From: G963668655 sp963668655
GTDB lineage: Bacteria; Myxococcota_A; SURF-8
DNA: 64,000 bases
NCBI GenBank assembly: GCA_963668655.2
Contig: CAXXPQ010000001.1
Location: 978,658-1,042,657, forward strand
Reading direction: 5' to 3'
Numbering within the stretch: the stretch's first letter is position 1; each line of letters opens with the position of its first letter. The position numbers and the translations under genes were made by a program. Positions 49,461 through 57,112 of the stretch are shown here, piece by piece. The notes beneath the pieces were generated by a model. That model had not been told where the DNA came from. It was given only the letters and a program-made list of their open reading frames with translations, and did no database searches.

Positions 49461-50135
49461 ATGCAAAAGACCTTCCAATCATTTCTTTTGAAAGCTTTCT
49501 CCGGCGTATTCCTGCTGTCGGTTTTATTCGGCGGCTGCGCCAAGCCCTACAAGCTTCCCGACATCGACGGCCCGGAAGGGACGATCAAGGCCGCGCGTCT
49601 GGTCCTTCAGGGCGACGTGACCCGCAAATTCCCGGATCGCGTGAACATCGACGACGCCTTTGTTTGCGATTCCTTTGGCGTAATGCTGGGGCGGGATGTC
49701 TGCCCCTCGACGAAGGAAGGCGAAAATCCGGAGGCGCTGCGGCTGCAAACCTATGTCCGCCCCGGCGAGCGGGAAATCGAATTGATCTGGGCGGGCGGGG
49801 AACTGCCGAATCGTCAGGGCGCGCCCCTGGACATTCATCGATCCTTCAAACGTGAATTCAAGGCGGGATTTGTCTATCATTGCGGGATCGCAACGCTTTT
49901 CTGTACGGAAACTCCCGTATCCGACGCCGGTTCCGGCCCGGATTCGTCGCAGGACGAAGCGAAATTCGTGGAAACATCCGCCCCGGCGGAAGCCGCGCCG
50001 ACTCCTATGCCTCCTCCGACTCCGCCGGTTTCCGTGGGTTGCCGGAATGATATGGATTGCAAGGGGGAACGGATCTGCGAGAAAGGCGTTTGCGTTTATC
50101 CGCCCGTATGGCCGGAAGCCCCTAAAGCGGAATGA
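49461..50135 (+). CDS. Lipoprotein with Pro-rich linker and C-terminal Cys motif
   Basis: The start at 49461 (after GAGGATCGGC) gives 224 residues with a lipoprotein signal peptide ending LFGGC (Cys26). The middle part (about 30-150) is an unrecognised exported domain with four Cys; AARLVLQGDVTRKFPDRVNI and LRLQTYVRPGEREIELIWAGG are visible. A Pro/Ala-rich linker (PAEAAPTPMPPPTPP) precedes a C-terminal 18-residue motif of the form C-x5-DC-x4-RIC-x3-VC (CRNDMDCKGERICEKGVC). A very similar motif occurs near the N-terminus of the giant lipoprotein at the end of the window. Function unknown; probably outer-membrane anchored. Confidence 0.75.
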   Translation: MQKTFQSFLLKAFSGVFLLSVLFGGCAKPYKLPDIDGPEGTIKAARLVLQGDVTRKFPDRVNIDDAFVCDSFGVMLGRDVCPSTKEGENPEALRLQTYVRPGEREIELIWAGGELPNRQGAPLDIHRSFKREFKAGFVYHCGIATLFCTETPVSDAGSGPDSSQDEAKFVETSAPAEAAPTPMPPPTPPVSVGCRNDMDCKGERICEKGVCVYPPVWPEAPKAE

Positions 50136-50184
50136 CGAAAGCTTCCCGGAGAAATCTCCCCGGAAATCCAAGATGAGCCCCACC

Positions 50185-50224
50185 AAAAAAACGGCCGATC
50201 CGCGTTGAACAACGGACCGGCCGT
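50185..50224 (-). terminator. Rho-independent terminator of the TPR-like lipoprotein gene
   Basis: On the - strand ACGGCCGGTCCG (50224-50213) pairs with CGGATCGGCCGT (50202-50191) with one mismatch, followed by a run of seven T residues (50191-50185). It ends the gene whose stop is at 50254. Confidence 0.9.
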
Positions 50225-50253
50225 GAAGTCGTTTTACCGAATCGCGCTACGGA

Positions 50254-51372
50254 TCATTCCTCCGAAACGTTGGCTTTCATGGCCTCGGCCTCTTCTTCAT
50301 CCATTTCCTGGAAGTGGATCATGCCGTCGGGATCCTGTTCCTCGCCGCCCTCGACCCATTTGATCTTCTGGCGGAACTTGAAACCGCCGGTAATGTCCGC
50401 TCCGACGTTTTCTTCCCACATTTCAAGCTGTTGCAGATGTTTCTGGATTTCTTCCATCTTGGCCTTGTTTCCGGATTTTTTGTACAACTGGTACAGAATT
50501 TTGTTGTATTCCATCTCGTGGGGATTGATGAGCAGGGCGTCCTTGATTCCGGCAATGGCGTTTTGCAGTCGATTGTGACTCATTTCGAACAGGGCGTATT
50601 CCCGGGCGAAGTTGGCCGCCGGAACGTAACCGATCATCTTTTTCATGGTAGCCATGGCTTTCTGATACAGGGCCGTGGCGTCCACGTTCTGATCGTGAGC
50701 CACCGTGTTGTGCCAGGCGTTCATCAGCACCATGGCGCGCTCCTCCGGCTCCAGATCGCCCTTGCCCTTGATGCCGACGAAAACCACGGCTTTCAGGATC
50801 TGTTCGTCCTTGCCGTCGTCGATACGTTCCATGGAATAAAGGGTGAACCCGCCGCGCATCTTTTTGGGGATTTCCTTGAAGCGGTTGAGCGCGGTGAGCA
50901 TGGCGGCCTTTTGCAAAAACTGGCCGGTGCAGCTTTGCGTACGCTCCGCAAACGTTTCGCCCTCGCATTCGACCTCGAAATGAAGCGGGCGCTTGAAACG
51001 CATGTCCTTGATAACCTGATTGCTGCGCTGCCCCTGGGCGATGGCTGAATAGCCGCCGTCCTCCAGTTGCTGGGTCTTCAGAATCTTGATGTCCGTATAG
51101 TCCACCTTTTTGATCTTGAACATGGAGTAGCTGTCCACCTGGAGGTAGTTGAACTCCAGGGAGTTGGGAATCACCATGGCCGTGGCGAGTTTTTCCGCTT
51201 CCCGCTTGGCCTTTTCTTCCGCCTTGTCTCCCCATCCGTATCCCGTGGCCATGATGGGTGGCAGAACCCGCGATTTCTTGAAAACGTACTTGGGAGTTCC
51301 CGAGCAGGCCGAGGCGAGCAGAAGCATCGCCAGAAGCAGGCCCAGCGTGCCGACAGCGTTCACGGATTTCAT
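50254..51372 (-). CDS. Lipoprotein of unknown function with a TPR-like C-terminal part
   Basis: A 372-residue lipoprotein with lipobox LASAC (Cys23). After it come KYVFKKSRVLPPIMATGYGWGD and an AEEKAKREAEKLATAMVIPN helix, which resemble exported LPP20-like or FlgT-like lipoproteins in general style, but no family is certain. A region around residues 220-310 (AWHNTVAHDQNVDATALYQKAMATMKKMIGYV, NPHEMEYNKILYQLYKKSGNKAKMEE) looks like two TPR units. The acidic tail ends EEEAEAMKANVSEE. It has a strong sigma-70-like promoter and its own terminator, so it is a single-gene unit, likely well expressed. Confidence 0.72.
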   Translation of the reverse strand: MKSVNAVGTLGLLLAMLLLASACSGTPKYVFKKSRVLPPIMATGYGWGDKAEEKAKREAEKLATAMVIPNSLEFNYLQVDSYSMFKIKKVDYTDIKILKTQQLEDGGYSAIAQGQRSNQVIKDMRFKRPLHFEVECEGETFAERTQSCTGQFLQKAAMLTALNRFKEIPKKMRGGFTLYSMERIDDGKDEQILKAVVFVGIKGKGDLEPEERAMVLMNAWHNTVAHDQNVDATALYQKAMATMKKMIGYVPAANFAREYALFEMSHNRLQNAIAGIKDALLINPHEMEYNKILYQLYKKSGNKAKMEEIQKHLQQLEMWEENVGADITGGFKFRQKIKWVEGGEEQDPDGMIHFQEMDEEEAEAMKANVSEE

Positions 51373-51461
51373 GTCAGACTCCTTTTATCGTGTCTTTTGA
51401 GGTGAAACGTGCAAAGAATTCCGCCTTATCCGGTTTTCCGCATCAAGGCTTCGTTTCGCTT

Positions 51462-51490
51462 CTTATACCTTTCCAGGGGCGGGCTGTCAA
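51462..51490 (-). promoter_or_regulatory. Strong sigma-70 promoter for the 50254-51372 lipoprotein gene
   Basis: On the - strand a perfect -35 TTGACA (51490-51485), a 17-base spacer and TATAAG (51467-51462), matching five of six -10 bases, stand about 90 bases before the ATG. Confidence 0.7.
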
Positions 51491-51584
51491 TACGTTGAGG
51501 GTGCGGAAGAGGGAGGCATTGGGTTTGGCGTATGATTTTCACGGTTTGGGCGAGACGGAGGCGTGCCTGACGGATCGGAGGATG

Positions 51585-51628
51585 AAAATCGTTCGGCCAC
51601 GAACAACGGAAAAAATCCGGCCGACGAT
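51585..51628 (-). terminator. Probable terminator after the kinase/receiver gene
   Basis: On the - strand ATCGTCGGCC (51628-51619) can pair with GGCCGAACGAT (51598-51588), one base bulged, followed by TTTT. The stem lies just beyond the stop at 51639. Confidence 0.5.
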
Positions 51629-51638
51629 CGGATCGGAC

Positions 51639-52709
51639 TCAGATGTCATGCAGGGCGGCCTGCTCGATGACGCATTCCACGATACCGACCAGGTTTTCCA
51701 TGCTGTATGGTTTGCGGATCACCGGGATGTAGCGGTTCTGAACGAACTTGCGGCTTTCCGAATCCAGATCCTTTGCGGTGGTCAGGATGAAATGGGTCGT
51801 CAACTTGATTTGCTGGATCTCCAACATGATCTGACAACCGTGCTTGTCGGGCATGTTCAATTCCAGCAGAACCAGATCCATGCTTTCCTGATTCTCCACG
51901 AAGATCCGCACGGCCTCCTCGGCGTCCCGCGCCAGGAAAACCCGATAGTCCAGCCATTCCAGGGTGCGGTTCAAACGACGCAGCATGCCGATGTCGTGGT
52001 CCACGACAAGAATCGTCTGTCCGCCCACGTTATCCTCGCGGTAACGGGCGAAGCCGCCGGTGGGACGCTTGCGCCTGGATTCCACGGTGGGAATCAGAAC
52101 CTTGACGTTGAATTTGTGGCGCGGATTGTCGTTAATCAGCGCATAGCCGCCCATGGCCTTCAGCGCGTCGGCGACGCTGGAATCTTCTTCCCAGATCTTC
52201 CAGACGCGTTCGCCCGGTTCCAGAATGCTGCCGATGCGTTCCACGCCCCCGATTTCGATGCCCGAGCGGAATCCCATCTCGATTACGGCGAGGGCGCGAT
52301 CCTCTCCCACCCAGCGCCCCCGGCTTTCCAGCCGGTCGGGAACCGATTTTCGCGTCTGCACCACCAACGTGCCCGGCAGGGGATTGTCGCGGCAGATGGC
52401 CTGCACCATTCTCTTGATGACGGAGGCCAGACGGGAGGGTTCGGCGCGGATGGACAAGGGATCGTAGGACAGTCTTAGGTCGAAATCGATGTCCGGAGGA
52501 AGGTTGCCGTGGATGAAAGGCTTCATGCTCTGTATGAAATCGTTTACGCTGGTGGTGCGCATGCGCTGATAGGGACGCAGGGTCCGGCGGGTGGACGGCG
52601 CCAGCGAAATGGTGTCCAGACTGCTTTCGAAGGCCTTCAGCACGCCGGTTTCATCCATGGGATCGATCGCGTCCCACTCGTTTTTCGGATCCTCGGGGCC
52701 AGAAGACAT
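51639..52709 (-). CDS. Degenerate histidine-kinase ATPase domain fused to a pseudo-receiver
   Basis: The 356-residue protein has two parts. Residues about 50-210 align in layout with a hybrid-kinase ATPase domain (SVNDFIQSMKPFIHGNLPPD, then RAEPSRLASVIKRMVQAIC where the N-box Asn is missing, and a closing FNVKVLIPTVE), but there is no phospho-acceptor His domain and no clear G-box, so ATP catalysis is unlikely. Residues about 231-350 are a receiver domain (TILVVDHDIGMLRRLNRTLEW). Its phospho-acceptor position is Glu283 in LLELNMPD, where Asp is required; one acidic-pocket residue is His238; Thr311 and Lys333 remain. The protein may work as a constitutive or phosphorylation-independent scaffold. 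No partner kinase gene is adjacent. Confidence 0.75.
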   Translation of the reverse strand: MSSGPEDPKNEWDAIDPMDETGVLKAFESSLDTISLAPSTRRTLRPYQRMRTTSVNDFIQSMKPFIHGNLPPDIDFDLRLSYDPLSIRAEPSRLASVIKRMVQAICRDNPLPGTLVVQTRKSVPDRLESRGRWVGEDRALAVIEMGFRSGIEIGGVERIGSILEPGERVWKIWEEDSSVADALKAMGGYALINDNPRHKFNVKVLIPTVESRRKRPTGGFARYREDNVGGQTILVVDHDIGMLRRLNRTLEWLDYRVFLARDAEEAVRIFVENQESMDLVLLELNMPDKHGCQIMLEIQQIKLTTHFILTTAKDLDSESRKFVQNRYIPVIRKPYSMENLVGIVECVIEQAALHDI

Positions 52710-52864
52710 CGGTCACCTCCCAACGGCAAATATCACCGCAGAGCGCTTCACTCCGCCATGTCCCAAAATACGAACCTGCGTATCTCAAGACACGACCACA
52801 CACCGATCACGTCCCCGGATCGATGCCCGTCCTATTTTTTCGCATCCCTTTTACCCTGTCCATC

Positions 52865-52893
52865 AGTCTACATGAAAACGGATCGTTTTTCAA
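52865..52893 (-). promoter_or_regulatory. Sigma-70-like promoter for the kinase/receiver gene
   Basis: On the - strand TTGAAA (52893-52888) and TAGACT (52870-52865) are 17 bases apart. A perfect hairpin CTATCC-GAAA-GGATAG at 52895-52910 lies immediately upstream of the -35 and may be an operator. Confidence 0.5.
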
Positions 52894-52964
52894 CCTATCC
52901 GAAAGGATAGCTGGTGGGGAGGGAGAGCTTTAGGGATCATCCATGTCGCGGCTGGAGAGAAAAT

Positions 52965-53969
52965 TTACGCCCGGCGGATGAGGTAAGAGCGGTGGGCTGG
53001 ACGGGAAGCGAAGTCCGGAGATGTGGTTTCCTTCGTGATATCCGATAGTTCGAACTCCTTCAGGTTTTCCGTGTCCGGGGAAAATCCCCGACGGTTGGTA
53101 GAAAACAACAGTTCGCCTCCCGGGGCCAGGCGAGCCGCCGTGCGGCGGATCAGGGCGGGGTGATCCCGGCGGATGTCCAGGGTATCGTTCATCCGTTTGG
53201 AATTCGAAAAAGAGGGAGGATCCAGGATAATGAGGTCGTAGGTTTCATTCGAGGACGGTGGATGGGAAAGCCAATCCAGGGCGTCGGCTCGGGTGAACTC
53301 CAGGCGGGTTGCGTGTGTGGAATTGGCTTCGAGGTTCGCCCGTGCCCAATCCAGATAAGTATTTGATATGTCAAGGGTATGAACGCTTCTGGCTCCGCCC
53401 GATGCGGCGGCCACGCTGAAAGCGCCCGTATATGCGAACAGGTTGAGCACCCGGCGGTCTCCGGCCGCGCCGCGCACCCACTGCCGTGTGGGTCGATGGT
53501 CCAGAAACAGCCCCGTGTCCAGGTAATCGGAAAGATTGACCCGGTATTTCAGGCCGTATTCCTCGATCCAGCGTTCCTCCCGCTTGCGGGCGAAACGCTC
53601 GTACTGAGAGGCGCCTTTCTGCCGTCTCCGTACCTTCATGAAGACGGATTCGACTGGGATTTCAAGTCCTTCGGCCACGGCTTCCGCCGCTTCGTCCAGG
53701 TAGCCGCCGGACGGATCCTCCAGATCGCGCCGTCGGGTGGCGAAAGCCTGGGCCACCGCCGCCGTGTCGTAAAGATCCACCGCGAAGGCGAACTCCGGGA
53801 TGTCGCGGTCGTAAACCCGGAAGGCGCGGATATTTTCCCGTTTCGCCCATTTCTTCAGATGCCGATGGCGTTTTCTCAGGCGGTTGACGAACGCTTCCAT
53901 ATTCCGCTTTTCCCGGTCGATGGTTGGAGGAAGGCGAGGCGCTGTACTTTCGGGTGAGCCGTCGTTCAA
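52965..53969 (-). CDS. RlmK-like class I SAM-dependent RNA methyltransferase
   Basis: A 334-residue protein matching the C-terminal (RlmK) half of the bifunctional RlmKL enzyme that makes m7G2069 in 23S rRNA. Matching segments are FVNRLRKRHRHLKKWAKRENIRAFRVYDRDIPEFAFAVDLY (residues about 27-67), DYLDTGLFLDHRPTR, the SAM-binding NLFAYTGAFSVAAASGGA and catalytic-type DPPSFSNSKRM. The N-terminal THUMP-RlmL half is absent, so it is a stand-alone version. The start at 53969 overlaps the upstream TPR gene stop by four bases; a later Met at MEAFVNRLRK is possible. Exact target base is inferred by family only. Confidence 0.85.
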   Translation of the reverse strand: MNDGSPESTAPRLPPTIDREKRNMEAFVNRLRKRHRHLKKWAKRENIRAFRVYDRDIPEFAFAVDLYDTAAVAQAFATRRRDLEDPSGGYLDEAAEAVAEGLEIPVESVFMKVRRRQKGASQYERFARKREERWIEEYGLKYRVNLSDYLDTGLFLDHRPTRQWVRGAAGDRRVLNLFAYTGAFSVAAASGGARSVHTLDISNTYLDWARANLEANSTHATRLEFTRADALDWLSHPPSSNETYDLIILDPPSFSNSKRMNDTLDIRRDHPALIRRTAARLAPGGELLFSTNRRGFSPDTENLKEFELSDITKETTSPDFASRPAHRSYLIRRA

Positions 53970-56923
53970 TCCCGAAGCTGGCTTTCGATCTTGGCGATGT
54001 GGGTACGGGCGTTGACGGCTTCCTTGCCTTTGTTGTTCGTTTTGCGCAGATAGGTGCGGAATTCCGTCAGGGCGTCCTTCAGGTGGTCTTTGGACATGTG
54101 GATCATGCCGCGTTCGTAATGAACCTCGGCCAGTCCCGGATCCAGTTTCTGCGCCTTATCCAGAAGCTTGAGCGCTTCCTTGGGCCGCCGGTATTTATTG
54201 CCGTCCCGGGCCAGGATGTAATAGGGTTCCGCCGCGTTCGGATCGAGCTGCGAAGCTTTCTTGATTAACTTCAAACCTTCGTTCAGCCGGTTCTTCATGA
54301 TCTGGATTTCGCCCAGCCGCAGGTAGATTTTCACGGGATAGGAGAGAACGTCGGGGAAGAGCATGAAAATCGTCAGCGCCTGCATGAACACTTCCCGCGC
54401 GCTTTCGAAGTTGCCCTTGTCGAAGTGGATCATCCCGATCTCGTACAGGGCTTTGGGGTGAATCCGCTGGCATTCCAGGGCGATGTCGAATTCGTTCTTG
54501 GCCCAGGTGCGGTCGCCGTGGACGAGCTTTATCATCCCCAGCCAGTAATGTCCGTCGGCATTCTTGCTGTCCAACTGGATGCCGCGCTTCAACTGAGGTT
54601 CGGCCTTCTTTCCGTCGCCTTCCAAAAACAGGAATACGCCGCGCAGAATATGTCCGAATCCCAGATTGGGATTGCGGGCCAGTTCCTCTTCCACCGCCTG
54701 TCGGGCTTCGGACTTTTTCCCGTCCAGGTAATCCAGGTAGGCCAGGAACAGGCGGTAGGTCGGGATCTGGGGGCGGAGTTCGGCCAGGCGGCGGTAGTAG
54801 CGGCGGGCCGGAACGTCGGCCTCGGAAGCCAGGGCGATTTCACCGAGTTGCCGCAGAACGTCCTCGTCGTCCGGGTATTTCTCGTTCAGGCGCAGAAGCG
54901 TCCCGTATCCCAGATCGATTTCTCCCCGCGTGAAATTCAGCTTGGCCACTTCCAGCAGAATCTCCCGGTTCAGGGGATCCAGCCGCAACCCTTTCATGAA
55001 TTCCTTGTCGGCCTTTTCCGGCTGTCCGTCGGCCAGGTAATAGACGCCGTTCAGGTAATAGGTTACGGGGTCGTCGGCGTGATCCAGCAAGAGCTTCTCG
55101 ATGCGGTTGCGGGCGTCGCGCATGTCCTGTTTGGCGATGTAGGTCAGGATGAGTTTCTTTTTCAGATCCAGATTCTGGAAGTTGACGAAAGACGCGCGTT
55201 CGAAGTAACGGGCGGCCTTGTCGTGCATGCGAAGCTGCATGGCCGCCTCGCCCGCCATGACCAGCAGATCCAGTTCGTCCGTGGAATCGTCGATGGCCAT
55301 TTCCATCTGTTCCAGAGCCTGGGTGCGGTTTTCCTCCTGGAAATAAAGCCTTCCGAGAAACGAGTGATATTTCTTCTCGTCGTCCCGCTGCGCGATGGCC
55401 TTCAGGATGGACGCCTTGGCCTTGTCGAATTCCTTTTGTTCGTACTGGAGCGTGGCCAGGAGGTACAGGGCATTGGGATCGGGACGCAGATCCACGGAGC
55501 GGCGCACCTGTTCCAGCGCCACTTTTTTCCGCCCCAACTTGTTTTCCACGAAGGCGTTCAGAAATTGGAGGCGGGCCAGGGGAAGGCGGGAAAGCGAGGC
55601 GGCTCGCTCTTCGGAAAACGTCTTCAGTTCCTTTTCCACCTGGCGCAGATCCCCGCCGCTGAAGAGTATCGTCTGCCAGCGGAGCAATTGCCCCAGGACG
55701 TGCCCGGGTTCCTTCTCCAGCAGCAGGTCCAGCGTGATCTTCGCTCCGGTGTAATCCTTTTGAGCTTCCAGGACAAGCGCCTTGTGGTAGAGGGGGCGTT
55801 GCTGTCGGGGTTCGTCCGCGATGGACTCTTCGAACAGCTTGATTGCGCCTTTGTAGTCGCGGTCGAACAGGTGCAACTCGCCGTCCAGGCAGGTCATTTC
55901 CGGGGTCAGCGTGCCGCGGTCTCCAGCGTTGTCGATCAGGAAGCGCACTTCCCCGGGTTTGTTCAGGAAAAAGGCACGGTAGGACTGGGCGGTCAGAATA
56001 TCGCTGTCGGTCAGGCTGTCGGCGGGGAAGGCCGCGTTCAGGGTTTCCAGGGCGGCCTGCCATTTATGGCTGTCCGGAGCGTAGCTGATGAGAAGCTTGG
56101 CGTAGGTTTCCGTCAGAAGCGCCTTCAGGTTCAAGGCCTTCGGATGCCGGGCCACCGCTTTTTCCAGTTTCTCCGCCTGTTCGACATAGGCCGCGTAGGT
56201 GTCGTGAAACAGCCCCTCCCGGGCTTCGTTGTAAGTGAGCGCGATGTCTTCCGCCGCCTTGGTTTCCATGTAGGTCTGATAACCGAAATACCCCCCTCCG
56301 GACAGGAGACCCAGGATCAGGAGAAGAATGACCGGAAGCCAGACGGATTTCGGCCCTTCCTTCGTCGGCGCATCCTCTTCCTCTTCCTCGACGACGGCGT
56401 CTCCCCGGTAGGCGGACTGGACGCCGAGCACGCCCGGCCGGGTGGGGAGCCGGGCCGCCGCCCGCAGTTCGGGGCGGGTGCGGTCGCGGCGGGTCAGCGG
56501 TTCCGCGGGTTCGGAGTCTTCCTCCGTGCCCTCGGGAACCAGGAGAAGCTCGCCGGTTTCCTCGCCTTTCATGTTCTCGATGCTGTCGTCGTCGTACCCC
56601 ATGCGCCGGAGGGCGTCACGCGCGAGGTAATGATCCGGCTGGGTTTCCAGGATTTTGACGAACACCCGGCGGCCTTCGTCCTTGAGACCTTTTTTGAAGT
56701 ACGCGACGCCGAGAACGTAAAGGCCGTCCGAGAATCCGGGATTGTATTGCAGCCCGGCGCGGCAGATTTCGATGGCCTTGTCCGCTTCCTTCAACTTGAT
56801 GTATTCTTCCGCAAGTTGCGCGAAGATGAAGGATCTGGGATTGTTGGCCAGAATCTTCTGGTAATTCGCAATTCGCGAACGGCTGCCGCGTTCATTTTGT
56901 TCTTCGTTCACCGACATGGCCAT
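53966..56923 (-). CDS. Membrane-anchored TPR-array protein
   Basis: A 985-residue protein with an N-terminal cytoplasmic TPR pair (about 18-110: NYQKILANNPRSFIFAQLAEEYIKLKEADKAIEICRAGL is the first), an acidic linker, one membrane helix (about 198-218, SVWLPVILLLILGLLSGGGYFGYQ) and a long periplasmic part that is essentially all TPR units (about 235-980), for example KNADGHYWLGMIKLVHGDRTWAKNEFDIAL and DPGLAEVHYERGMIHMSKDHLKDALTEF. This suggests an envelope scaffold. Its partner is unknown. It overlaps the RlmK-like gene by four bases and follows the acyl-CoA synthetase gene on the same strand after 189 bases. Confidence 0.8.
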   Translation of the reverse strand: MAMSVNEEQNERGSRSRIANYQKILANNPRSFIFAQLAEEYIKLKEADKAIEICRAGLQYNPGFSDGLYVLGVAYFKKGLKDEGRRVFVKILETQPDHYLARDALRRMGYDDDSIENMKGEETGELLLVPEGTEEDSEPAEPLTRRDRTRPELRAAARLPTRPGVLGVQSAYRGDAVVEEEEEDAPTKEGPKSVWLPVILLLILGLLSGGGYFGYQTYMETKAAEDIALTYNEAREGLFHDTYAAYVEQAEKLEKAVARHPKALNLKALLTETYAKLLISYAPDSHKWQAALETLNAAFPADSLTDSDILTAQSYRAFFLNKPGEVRFLIDNAGDRGTLTPEMTCLDGELHLFDRDYKGAIKLFEESIADEPRQQRPLYHKALVLEAQKDYTGAKITLDLLLEKEPGHVLGQLLRWQTILFSGGDLRQVEKELKTFSEERAASLSRLPLARLQFLNAFVENKLGRKKVALEQVRRSVDLRPDPNALYLLATLQYEQKEFDKAKASILKAIAQRDDEKKYHSFLGRLYFQEENRTQALEQMEMAIDDSTDELDLLVMAGEAAMQLRMHDKAARYFERASFVNFQNLDLKKKLILTYIAKQDMRDARNRIEKLLLDHADDPVTYYLNGVYYLADGQPEKADKEFMKGLRLDPLNREILLEVAKLNFTRGEIDLGYGTLLRLNEKYPDDEDVLRQLGEIALASEADVPARRYYRRLAELRPQIPTYRLFLAYLDYLDGKKSEARQAVEEELARNPNLGFGHILRGVFLFLEGDGKKAEPQLKRGIQLDSKNADGHYWLGMIKLVHGDRTWAKNEFDIALECQRIHPKALYEIGMIHFDKGNFESAREVFMQALTIFMLFPDVLSYPVKIYLRLGEIQIMKNRLNEGLKLIKKASQLDPNAAEPYYILARDGNKYRRPKEALKLLDKAQKLDPGLAEVHYERGMIHMSKDHLKDALTEFRTYLRKTNNKGKEAVNARTHIAKIESQLRD

Positions 56924-57112
56924 TCTCTACCACAATTCCGCTCTAAGATCCAGATTTTTAAGGGAAATATCGAATCGGTGAAACGTCGTGAAAGCAAGGA
57001 AACCTCTTTGACGGGACGCCGGGAAATGCTGCATCGTCAGGCGAACGTGCGAAATCGCGCAAACACATTGAGCCAATCGCGGGTTGGTAAAAAGAGGCCC
57101 CCGGAGAGTTCG

